NCBI GenBank assembly: GCA_035610835.1
Contig: CM069450.1
Span: 32,232,971 to 32,296,970 of the forward strand
DNA: 64,000 nucleotides
Direction: 5' to 3'
Source of the DNA: Ophiura sarsii
Taxonomy: Eukaryota; Echinodermata; Ophiuroidea; Amphilepidida; Ophiuridae
The position numbers and the translations under genes were made by a program. This document shows, piece after piece, positions 21,012-33,000 of the stretch (the first letter of the stretch is position 1; each line of letters starts with the position of its first letter). The notes beneath the pieces were generated by a model. It ran no database searches. It was not told where the DNA came from and worked only from the letters and a program-made list of their open reading frames with translations.

Positions 21012-24000
21012 AATATGTAAGTTTGTTTTAACTATTTTGACTAATTGAAATATAATATATTAGGTGACATAACACTGATAACTTGCTTATTGTATTTTAT
21101 TGGGTAACAATGTAGTTCATCAATTGTCACATTGTATTTTAGTAATATTTAGTTATGATAAAAAGTACAAGGTAGTGTGAAATGAAATAGTTATGCCACC
21201 CGCATTTCAACTTGTTCCATTCCTTTGATATGTTTGAAGGTTTAACAAATACCTCATGAACGAGGTCCCGGGTTCCAGCGGAAACAGTGACGTGTAAGCG
21301 CGCAGAGCTGACACAATGTTGCTATTTTTGAAACTGGATTCGTGCAATTTAGATAAACTAATATTTTAAGGGCAATTTAGATAAATCCCAATACATTAGG
21401 CCAACAAATAAAGGTACGTCTCACATACATTTGGGAAAATAGCTATGGTCACGCGTTATGAACTTGCCTCCAAATAGGGTGGTGCTGTTACATTTTTTAG
21501 CTTCATGCTGTCATTTTTCTCAATATGTTTAAAACCACAAAAGATATCTCAACAAATTTGGTATCATTTTAAAGCCCTAATGACACGCTATATGTCTGCC
21601 AAATGGCAATGGTATAGCTAATACAGAGAGGGAGATACAGCTGTTTGATGTTTAGGGACCGGGGTGGTGCTGGAAGGGGAGTCGCTGGAAGGGGTGCCGC
21701 CTGTACAAACTCAATGGGGATAATCCCATGCTTTGTTCTTTTTACAATAACTAGTCATCCCCTAAAGTTACAAACACCATTTTGGTCCCATTTCAAAGGA
21801 TATTTAGTAGTCATTAAGTATGTGGTTCAATAGATTTGTCAACTATTTGTAACAACTAATTAATTATGGATAAGACAATGATCATTCGCTACACAGTCAA
21901 CATGAATAATCAGCCTCAATTTACCGGATTTATAAAAATGACTATAACAGAAAAAGTTTTCAACCTATGATAGCAAAAGTATACATTTTTGGAAAGCTTG
22001 TTACTAGAGGAATTCAGCAATGCAGTTTATATCTGGGAAGGGTTCATCCTTAAACAAATATTTCTGAAAATATGTAAAATAAAAATTGGAGATATTCACT
22101 AGCCGGTATAATTACCATACCGACGTAGTAACTTTGACAATTATATATCATCTAATGGGTAATTTCATGAGGAATTCAATGTAAAAAAAATAATGATAGG
22201 GGTAGGTATAACAAATATATGGATCTCAAATTAAAAATTAAACAACTCTGATATTTTCCGAACATTTCCGATCATACCAAAGTTCTTGGTCGTACTATAA
22301 TTTCAATGGCATACCGTATTTGGTTTCCTCATGCAATTTCCCTTCAGAAAATGTATACTTTTACTACCTCAGGGGGGTATACAAGCAAATATAAATGTGT
22401 AAAGTTAAAATCATGTCGCGAAAGCCAAAATCCGTGTGTAACGCGAAAGTAGGCGAGCTTAAAACACATGACCCTATGCGATATACGGATAGTTTGTTTG
22501 GTGGTGTACCCCGCCCCACCTCAACCCCCGCTACGATATCATGTTATTCTGGCGTGCCAAGGGGTACTTTTAATCGAACCCATCCCAAATATCTAGAACT
22601 CCTACTGTANNNNNNNNNNNNNNNNNNNNNNNNNNNNNNNNNNNNNNNNNNNNNNNNNNNNNNNNNNNNNNNNNNNNNNNNNNNNNNNNNNNNNNNNNNN
22701 NNNNNNNNNCTATTAAGATCATTACTTTTACAATCAAATTAATTAATTTTACATTCAAGTTTGCATTAATTTCTATATCACTAGGATTTCAAAAGAAATT
22801 GCAAAGGGTGTACTTGAGAATCGAACCACCAACCCCGTGATACTGAAGTTGACGCTTTACCAATTGAGCAATTCGTCTGTCCATGAAATTATTTAGATAG
22901 TAATACAACTTTATAGTATTGAATATCGAATACACTAAACTCATTCGTGCTAATTTCTCTAGATCAAAAGAGGGCGCTCATACCTTTTTTTTCATTTTCC
23001 AAGCCCGTGAGGGTCTTTATTTTATTTCTTTTTTTAACTCACAACAACAAAAAAATCACATAAAAAAAACACCCCAATAACAAAACATGAGTACAAACTT
23101 AAATTTACATTTACAAAAATTTACAAGTTGACACAGTTAAACTCAGCCACTAGATGAAATTACAAATAAATTTAAGTAAATGACCTTATCATCAACAACA
23201 AAAAATTATACCTTTTTATCTATTTTCAGCTTATTAACTATTAGTCAATGGGGGCTTATAGATGAAGTTTAACGGTATTACATCAAAAATACATATTAAG
23301 CTAACTTAAAAGATACCTGTAATGATATTATTACAAATTTATATTAACACTAAGACGATGTACATTTAACCATTGAAAAATAGCAAGACAAAACAAGACA
23401 ATACATGACATGACCCGACACGACACGACACGACACGATACGGCACGGCACGGCACGACACGGCACTGCATGGCACGGTATGGCACTACATGGACATGCC
23501 ATGACACGACACGCAACATCATGACATGACAAGACATGACACACACACGACACGACACGACATTCCACGACACGACATTCCACGACATGACCCGCTACAA
23601 CATGACCTACCACGACACGACAAGACAAGACAGTCTCTGTCACAGCAGACGACAACTATACACCGACATTCCTTACAGCGCCACCTGTCAGTCCGTTGTG
23701 CCCTCCAACGAGTTAAATTTGGATTCCGATTTGCTAGCGGAGTTTGTATCAGTCTAACACCACAATGTCCTTGATAACCTTTAAATTATATCGTATCAAA
23801 TTACTTCAGCTTTGAAAATATGTTGCCTAATATTTAATCAGTTCAAAGTTAATGTTGAAATTCAGGCTGAAGGTAGTTCTTTAAAATATATTTAAATAAT
23901 TATATTTCCCTTTTTCAGCCTTCAAAATGTTCCCGAATTTTCCGGTGGGTTCCACCATTGGCATGCTTGCTGCGAAATCGATGTAAAACATTTCTACTTC

Positions 24001-27000
24001 TGCACTTAATCTGTACGCTACCCGGTGAGTAACCATAGTAACAGTTTATTGTCTGTTGTAAGGTACTTATTCATATGTTTGTTTGCTTGCTTGTTGGGTG
24101 TTTGTTATTTACTTTTTTCTTCTTTTTTTCCCTCTTTTTCTTTCTTTCTTTCTCGCTTTATTTTCTTTCTTTCGTTCGTTCGTTTATCCACCCACACACC
24201 TACTCTACAGGGTGTCTCAACATGATCTACACTTTGTTTCAAAAATATATAAAAAATATAAAACAAATAGTGTTTCAAATGTAAACACTTGCAATATGAT
24301 GGTGCAAATGTTTCACACTTATTCCGTTAATTTCCTATCCTGAGATATACCCAGTTTATCAAAGCTACCCAAAATCGATGTTGTGCCACTTTTACAGGAA
24401 GAATGATTATGAGCGTCAAAACGATACTAACATTGGTCTATCCTTGGGCATCAATCGTCTTGAAACATTGGGCTGGTCATTTGACCAGAATTGTTTAAAA
24501 GAGGCTGAGGAACAAAAATGATGTCCTTGGAATATGTGGTAAGGGATTTCTACGAGCAGTTATTCTGGGATCCCTCTGAAGTGCACGCCGCACGTTATCA
24601 ATGTGTTTACTGTGTCCTGCCACTTTTTATATTAGTCTTCCAGAATGTTTTTTATTCATATTGGTGCTTGTACCATCCTCCAAGCATTCCCAATACTCCT
24701 TTTTATAGGTGAGTTCCTAAATGGTACGTGAGTGTTTGGGGAATGAATGGCAAACTCTCTGATGACTTCTGCTGGACTTCTCGTTTCATGATATTTTAAG
24801 ACCATGAACACCCTCTTCTAATGAAAATCGAGGCCTCACCCAGCCATATGGACGTCCGTCTTGTTTTAAAAATGTAGGCCCAATAAACATTTTGTAAAAC
24901 CTCGTCAAAAGGACTGGTTCGAATAATGTAACAGACATCTTTATATTCAGTTCTGCTTGGATACACAGGTACTCATTCTTTGTAGATTGGTTTATTATAT
25001 CTAATCCAGATTTTAAACATACCTTGCGGACGTTTCGAAAACAACCTGTTTTCTTTATCAACACTGATGCTAGAGTGACGATCCTGTGTTGATTGCACTT
25101 TTTTCTGGTTGCTTGACAACAGTGTTGCTAGATGATTTTGCAACCAGAAGATCGTCGTATACGTGACTGAGGTAGAACTGCCCTCGTCTCTATTCATGGT
25201 GGTGCCCTGCTTCCTGATCTCTATAGCCTCCTTGACCCATCTTTTGTATTTGTCTGTCTCTTTGCCTACGACCCTTGCCTCATCCCAGCTGATGACATGG
25301 TTCTTGTCTATAACATGATCTGTAATGGCAGATTTGTTTACTGTTGATTGTGATAGTTTTCGATTTGCCCTGGTGCGCACCGTAGTCACTGCTTTCTCTG
25401 CCTCAGACTTATGTTCATCCATGCGTTTACCGAATTTTCTTCCGGTCTCCCCGATGTACACCTCGTCACAATTCTTGCAAGGTATGGAATACACGACATC
25501 GGTAGTCTGAAGTGGATCTCGCTTGTCTTTAGGGTGGACTAGCATGTTCCTGAGTGAGCAGTGAGGTCTCATGGCTGACATGATCTTGTATGTTTTTAGA
25601 GTTCGAGAAATTCTCTCAGATACTCCCTCCACGTACGGTAGAACGACCATGCCTTTGGATTTGTTGCCATCTTCTTTCTTTTTCTTTTCTTTCGTCTTCT
25701 TTGGCGCATTCATCTGTTTTTTGACTTTATTGATACTCCAGGTAGGATATCCACAACCCTCTAGCGCTTGCCGAATTTTAGCCTCTTCCTCTACTTTATC
25801 TTTGTCTTCTGTCACGATTTTGTTGTTCCTGTCAAGTAGAGTGCGGACTACGCCTAACTTTTGATGGAGGGGTGATGAGACTTGAAGTTTAGATACTGAT
25901 CCGTGTGCGTGGCCTTTCTGTAGATAAGAAGCTTAACTGAACCATTGTCGCGACGAACTATGAGCGTGTCCAAAAAAGGTATTTGTCCTTCTTTTTCTTT
26001 CTCGTAGGTGAACTTTATGGAGTTCGTAGCGTCTATACTGTTAAGGTGATCAGTGAGCTTGTCTATGGCGTCGTTGCCAACCACTTCAAGTATGTCATCA
26101 ACATATCTCTTCCATAGTTTAGGCTTACAATCCAGCGGGGCTGTAGCAATTGCAGTTTGCTCTAAGTATTCCATGTAGATGTTTGCTGCTAATGGAGATA
26201 CCGGGCTGCCCATGGCTGCGCCGAACAACTGTTTGAAGATTTTCCCTCTGAACGTGAAATATGTCGTCGAGAGTATAAAGTCCAGTAACTCCACCACGTC
26301 GTTTACAGTTAGGTTGAAACCTTGAAGCTTGTTGTATTCTTTAAGCCAGTGCTCTTTGGTGAGTCGTTCTCTGACTATTTCAAGAACCTTGCTGATGTGT
26401 ATTGGTGAAGAGGCTAATGACGTCATGGGAATTAAGGATGTCTCCCTCCTCTATGATGACTTCACCCATTTCTTCAGCGAGTTGTTTGGAGTTTTTGACA
26501 TGATGATCCGTGTTCCCTACCAGTAGACCCAAGATGTCAGCTAACCATCTCGATGTGTCGTAACCAATGGTGGCAGTGTAATCCACAATAGGTCTGAGAG
26601 GTGTGTTAGGTTTGTGGATTTTTGGTGTGCAGTAGAGTCTTGGTATATTTTCCGCTGTGGGGTAGAGTTGCTTGTACTTGGTCTTCGGAATTTTATCTTC
26701 ATCCACTAGTCTTGTAAGGATGGCTACCAGTTTCTTTTTGTATTTAGCAGTAGGGTCTGAAGATAATTCCTCGTATGTTTTGGTGTCAGAGAGCATAGCC
26801 ATGGCCTTTTCTTCATATTCAATTTTGTCCAGTATTACCGTAGCTCTACCTTTGTCTGCAGGCAGAATGATGATGTTGTCAACTTTTTTCAGCTCTTTTA
26901 TGGCTTTACGCTCATCTTTCGACACATTCGACTTAGGAAGTTTGGCTGAGTTTAATGTGCTAGCTACTTTCGCTCTGAGCTGTACTGCATCGGGTTTGGT

Positions 27001-30000
27001 AAGCTTACGGCAAGCTAATTCTGTGGCCAAAACAAACTCCTCCACACATAGATTATCGGGCGAGACGGCAAAATGTAAACCTTTTGCGAGGACACTAGTT
27101 TGGGGTTTGGATAGTTTATATTTGGAAAGATTAATTACCCACTTCTTTAGCTGTGTTCCGGTGAGGTCTGGTTCCGATCTTCTTGCCTGTCTATCACGAT
27201 AATCGGGTGATTTGCTCTTCTGTTCCAAATTCTGTAGCTTGCGCACTTGACGACATTTTGTTTTCTCAAAGGTTTTCTCGCGAACTCTCGTTATGTGTGA
27301 CGAGATTTGTTTTCCAAGCGATGATTCCGCGGGATTTTTTTCTTTCAAAACATGATCGAGTGAAGATTTATTATCCTTTAATTTTACCAGTTTATTGTTG
27401 ATAACACGTATTCTTTCGCGTAGTAAACTACGTTGAGCTTTGTGTACAATATCCTTGGCTTTGTTGGTATTGATCGGGCATTTCAGCTTGAGACTGGGTG
27501 GTGTGAGGCAAAGATCTCGGCATCGGAGACTAAATACGAGATGGTTTCGATGTCGGGCGATTTTGCGTTCATATTTCTCCAAATCACGTACAGTTTTGAC
27601 GGTGCTTTGACCATAAGATTGACGTACATTGTTGAAGATATTCATCAGGATTGTTGTATTAACATTGTAGATTGGTTTATTATATCTAATCCAGATTTTA
27701 AAACATACCTTGCGGACGTTTCGAAAACAACCTGTTTTCTTTATCAACACTGATGCTAGAGTGACGATCCTGTGTTGATTGCACTTTTTTCTGGTTGCTT
27801 GACAACAGTGTTGCTAGATGATTTTGCAACCAGAAGATCGTCGTATACGTGACTGAGGTAGAACATGTTTTAAAATCTGGATTAGATATAATAAACCAAT
27901 CTACAATGTTAATACAACAATCCTGATGAATATCTTCAACAAGGTACTCATTCTATTATTTAAACCTATTCAATCTCAATACAAAAATGTTATTTTGCAT
28001 AACACTGGTGAAGGGCAATCGTACAAGTGGAAGTTGTATCTTTAGCATGTTTAGGAGTAAACCTTTGAAACTGCAAAAGTGGCACAACGGCGATTTTGGG
28101 TAGCTTTGATAAACTGGGTATATCTCAGGATTGACAAATCCAAATCAGATAAAATAAACGGCATCTAAAAGCTGAGTGTTTTTCCCTTCCGTGTGTATAA
28201 ATATATTACACTAAACTTTAGGACTTCATGGTCAACAAGTTGCGCAAACAACAAGAACACCCGGTACACGAACTAAACGATTTTATGTGGACTTTAAAAC
28301 CTTTGCAGGACATCAAATTCAGGTTCGAGCGCACTATTGTTACGTTGGACAAGAACGAGATGGTAACAACAATTGGCGTTGGGTCCTACCGTACGAAGAC
28401 CCTTGTGAATGTACCAGCGTTCGATTTGGTGGCCTGAATACAGACACCCCTGTCCGACCATTTCACCCGGTGTATGTTGACAATCCTTTGGTGTCAGACG
28501 ATATTGACGAGATAAGGGATCATTTTGGCTTGAAATGCAAAGGTAGGGTATTTATTGTTTGTTAAATTATCCAACAGTGGCGTCGCCAGAGGGGGGCGAG
28601 GGGGGGGGGGGGGGGGGGGGGGGGGGATCGCCCCCCCCCCAATATTGACGTCGTGTCGGTTGAGATTGGCACTGTCGGTTTATTTGACCACAGGAATCAT
28701 GGAATTCAGATGGTCAAAAGGACACAGATGAAAAAAAATCGCGCGCTGCGCGCGCATGTGTCCCCAAAATGCAACATTCTTTGTTATAAGCTTGTTTAGA
28801 GCCAAAATGTGCCTCGATCGTGCCAAAAATAGGTGTAAAGTCGAAAAATGTCGTGCGCATTTCTTTACTCACAAAAATGTTGTCGGTTCATTTTCATTTC
28901 TCGCCCCCCCCCCCCTCCCCCAATATGAATAACCTGCCTACGCCACTGTTATCCGACTCTTAACGCGAAATATTAATATTTTTTTAAACAATGTCTTGCT
29001 AGACGTCCTTTAACTCATGTGCGCATGCTCAAACAAATAAAAATGCGTAGTAGTTGTCCACTGTTTATTCCGTACGGGACTTCTGGCAAGATATAGCCTT
29101 TTTTTGCAGGGCAGGTTGTTCCTTAAATGAAATGTTGACGAGATCAAGATAGAAACTCACCAACGTTTAGATTGGTTTCCTTACCCTTGTTCAGACATTT
29201 GTCAATTTGTTTTGTTCCAAAACAAATGGAATATGAAAAATGCCCCGACAAAGCCAGCCACGAGAGTACACAAGTACAACTGGACAGCAGGATAGAATCG
29301 ACCGTAGCCATGGTAGCAGATAGCATTACACAAAACCAAACAATTGTAGGGCATGTAGGGGGTTACGTGACAAAGACGCAGACTTACAGAATATATGGCT
29401 GAATAAAGCACATTTCATAATAAGATACAACGACACTGGTGTAATAATTTTTCAATTTTTCTTCGACTTCTTAACAGAGTCACAATCTCCTGAAGTCATC
29501 TGTCCAGCCAATCAGACAGTGGTCACCGACTCTGGACAACCTACGGCCATGGTGATGTGGACAGCACCTATCCTCGTCAATGCCGATGCTTCAGAGGTAT
29601 CCATTGATACGTGCATTCCCGTGTCAGGGTCTAACTTTGCGATTGGTCAGAAGAAGGTCATGTGCAAGGCAATGAGTAATAACCATGGCACTTTTACATC
29701 AGCGTTATTGGTACGTATACGTCTTCGAGGCTAACCAGCGAAATTAACACAGAAAAAAGGGACTTCGTGAGCTGAGAATTACAAGGTTCTAACTGACAAT
29801 AATCATGATAATTGAGATATATATTTTTTTTGAAATCGTCATTCTGTAAGGTTTCAAATAAGACAGTTGTTTTTATAGTTGTAAATTCCGGTTAAATTGT
29901 TTGTGCCTTACTTTATTTTATGTCAAATTGACCAAAATTTTAGTTATATAGAACCTTGTAATTCTCAGCTGACGACTTGTGCGATAATCTTTTATGGTGA

Positions 30001-33000
30001 GGCTAGATATGTTACTTGTACACTAATCGTTTATACGATGAGGCACAACTGATATTTTACTATTACCCTCATCTTTACGCTGATGTTAATTGTATGCTAT
30101 TTATTTTCTCGATAAGGGTAGTCAAATAAACTGCTCACAAAAAGTATCGAAACACTTAGAAATGATCCAATATATAACGGCTCGAAAAGGTATGCATTAA
30201 ACGAAGCAAATAACCAAGTGCATAATCTTGTTTTGCGTATTTTGACACCTCAATCGTTGAGATACGATGTTGCGGAGCGGAGCGGAGTTATTGTCATTTC
30301 AATGATCGTGGGTCCAGTTTCCAAGGTGACACTCATCCCTATTGAAAATCACGAATCTGATCATTCTAAACAGTAATGCAAACCTCTTTCTATAGGGTGA
30401 TTGCCACTTTTGAAACTGGACCCACGACCATTGAAATGACAATAACTCCGCTCTGCAACATCGTATCTCATCGATCGAGGTGTCAAAATACGCAGAACAA
30501 AATTATGCACTTGGATATTTGCTTCGATTAATGCATACCTTTTCGAGCCGTTATATATTGGATCATTTCTAAGTGTTTCGATACTTTTTGTGAGCAGTTT
30601 ATGTGACTTGTACGGTAATATATTACGATGAGGCAAGACTCATTATCCGACTTGGACGCTAATAGTTTACGACACGGCTAGACTAATTATAAGACTAGTA
30701 TACTAATCTTTTACGATGGGGCTAGATAAATGTGACCAGTCGCATCAAAATGGACATGTTGTTGGCAAACACAGTTTTGAATTAGAAGCCAATAAAGTTG
30801 GTGAAATATAAAGAAAATAATAGTAAAAAATATGGTTCTCGAAATTATAACTTGTGATTCAAATGTCCGATTTCCTTCAACAAGGTATCATTTTAAAGCT
30901 TAGAATGTGCTCTTTTAGGTCATATATGTAACTCAAATTTGAGTCTTGCCTCCAACATGTCCATTTTGATGTGATGGGTCACAAATTTGTAGCTTATGCG
31001 CTAATCTTTTACGATGAGGCTAGACTAATTATCAGACTTGGACGCTAATAATTTACGATACGGTTAAAACTAATTATATGACTTTTACGCTGATCTTTTA
31101 CAATGGGGTTAGATTAATATTTTGCATCTCTCGGAATACAAATACACATGAAAAGTGTATGAAGACAGAGGAGAATACTTCTTTATCGGGAAAATATATA
31201 GGGGGGGGGGGGGGGTGTGTGCGGATATAGTTTTAAAGTTTTCTTTGTAATATATTGTACCGAATACGGTATATGACACCAATGACACAAACCAAATCAT
31301 ACAGCACAACCGTCAATCTTTACAGAGATTTGAACTATACTTAAAAACTTAAACTCAATCCTATAGATAAAGAACCACCTAAGAACTTTTGTCCAACCAA
31401 CATAACCAAGGAAACAGACCTGGGACAACCGACAGCCACGGTGGTCTGGGGAGGACACACAACAACTGATAACAGCGGGGAGGCGGTCATTGTTATGTGT
31501 GATCCTTTATCAGGATCTAACTTCACCATTAGTCAAACAGAAGTTGAATGCGAAGCCGCAGACAGCAGTGGAAATAAAGCATCATGTCGTTTCCATGTCA
31601 ACATCACAGGTATGTATTCATTGATATACATTAGGCCCTCAATACGAAGGTCATGTACGTGGTCATGCATTTTATTATTCCTTTATAGATGTAATGATAT
31701 CCAAACATTTGTGGCGGCAATGATGAAAACTGATGTGTTTGCATCATCTATGCCAAGACCAAGGCATCACCCGAATGAAGGTATACACGCTCATCCCTTC
31801 ATCGGGTGTTACAAATAAAATCGATATACCAAATGTCAATAAAATATGGGCGTTGGTACTTTCCACGTTGCAAAATATCCATAGTCAACCTGTTGACTCC
31901 TTTGGCTGCCGTCGACAGTGAAAGAATAGCGGGGAATAGAGGGGAAAAGTTATGGTAACACATTTACTAGAAAATTGATGGCGAAGGTATATAGAAACTG
32001 CGTTTGTTATCTAAGCCCTAGAGGTGTGCATTTGAAACTATCAGTGTCTGTCCATGTTGAAAGAAATAGGTGGGTGAAACTTTAATATGTTTCCGCTGTA
32101 CTATATTTCTTTTCCTCTGGACAGTGACGTAGCTTTACAGGCGCACCATTTACGTACGCGTATGAATCTACCGTCTTTACACGCGTGTGTTTATACGCAA
32201 TCGCCTCGAACGATCGCGCGCGTTTATGCGCAGCACAGTATATTTAATACGCAGTTACGTCTCGTGTAAGAAAAAAGACTATGGTGCTGCTGATACGCAT
32301 TCTTTTGAAATTGGCTAATATGTATTGTATTGTTTATGTTACAGACATAGAAGCACCTGAATTAACCTGTCCACCTGATATTAACATGGTAGCCAGCAAT
32401 GGAACAAGGAGAGCTATTGTGACTTGGCCAACTCCTCAAGTTAAGGACAACTCTGGGCTACCGCCGATAAGTGTCTGGAGTTCGCGTGATAATGGCACCC
32501 GAGTGAAAATAGGAAGTCGTATCTTTGATTACTACGCTAATGATACCAGTGGAAATATTGGCCACTGCCGTTTCCGTGTCACACTGAACGGTGAGAAAGT
32601 ATAACACATGTTTATAATAATTTCGTTGGGGTTATTCTGTTATACCCTTCACAGAGGTATTCATAGTGCATGATTTTTAAGAACGACGCATACTACCGAT
32701 GTAGGTGTGCAGGGTATAACAGAATTATGCCATTTCGTTAACTACAGAAGCTGTACCTTTAGATTAGAACACTCACGGTGGTGTGTCTGGATTGTCCATA
32801 TGAACCGACCTAATTAGGAAGTTGGATATGCCCTTACACGACCAACCGTATCGCAAATACTCGGTCGCGTTTTATAATCTTTAGTGCACAGGTAGTTTAT
32901 TATTTTTCATTGCTTCTCAAAAAAAAAATTAAAGGTAAGATTGTGCGCCATGATATGTAATAGGCACCAGTACTTCAAAAGGTATATCTTTAATAAAAGA

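Larger units (their letters stand above)
20780..21290 (+). promoter_or_regulatory. Putative promoter and leader of the HYR/kringle gene
   Basis: This block ends its exon part at the donor GTAAGT (21017) and is similar to 55250-55695 over 450-500 bp, including the start of the intron. Conserved points are an X-box-like site (20866-20879), GCTGAACGCTC, CAGGAAAGTGTT, TCTGGGGATGGAGTTCGC and ATGAAATA. The first coding codon is placed at 21008 because ATG-AAA-TAT ends in phase 0 and joins exon 2 in phase. It could alternatively be a dispersed repeat that happens to contain a donor. Confidence 0.5.
24980..27942 (-). mobile_element. Penelope-like element (PLE), 2.96 kb, recent insertion
   Basis: Bounded by a perfect 12-bp target duplication GGTACTCATTCT (24968-24979 and 27943-27954). 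It contains two direct long repeats (24981-25178 and 27666-27864) that differ by one A in about 198 bp, a reverse transcriptase and a GIY-YIG endonuclease on the minus strand, and at its 5' side (27865-27940) a 76-bp perfect inverted copy of 27632-27707. This is the arrangement of endonuclease-positive Penelope elements. It is inserted within a mariner remnant in intron 2 of the HYR gene. Confidence 0.92.
24208..28131. mobile_element. Mariner-type element remnant split by a retroelement
   Basis: Starts CAGGGTGTCTCAACATGATC with TA outside. The stretch 24336-24397 (CCTGAGATATACCCAGTTTA, then CAAAGCTACCC) is an inverted copy of 28071-28131. Removing the Penelope-like insertion brings these arms to within about 0.7 kb of one another. 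The interior shows only short frames; a decayed transposase on the minus strand is possible but not demonstrable. The far right terminus is not recognised. Confidence 0.5.
29975..31120. repeat. Degenerate intronic tandem repeat interrupted by two MITEs
   Basis: A unit around GACTTGTACGCTAATC, TTTTACGATGAGGCTAGACT and AATTAT recurs at about 29975-30100, 30605-30730 and 30985-31120. The gaps between these stretches are exactly the MITEs at 30129-30599 and 30731-30983, so the array was once continuous. Confidence 0.65.

Noticed and set aside
23331..23774. Cys/Val-rich and His/Asp-rich ORFs
   Set aside because: Frames of the CGACA pentanucleotide-derived satellite.
24075..24343. Leu/Phe-rich ORFs that could be taken for membrane proteins
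   Set aside because: They arise from a TTTC/TTCT pyrimidine-rich tract and run into a mariner-type terminus.
23927..24521. Small two-exon protein (MFPNFPVGSTIGML..., then KNDYERQNDTNIGLSLG..., 59 residues)
   Set aside because: It splices in phase, but needs a weak donor (GAT|GTAAAA) and its second exon starts at the edge of a mariner-type inverted arm. The frame ending at the strong GTGAGT donor fits the HYR gene better.
24518..24712. Hydrophobic 64-codon ORF before a GTGAGT donor
   Set aside because: It lies inside the mariner-type remnant and its end phase does not match the next HYR-gene exon.
29172..29402. Possible exon MEYEKCPDKASHES... between exon 3 and HYR domain 1
   Set aside because: No donor gives the required phase 1-1; exon 3 joins HYR domain 1 directly in phase.
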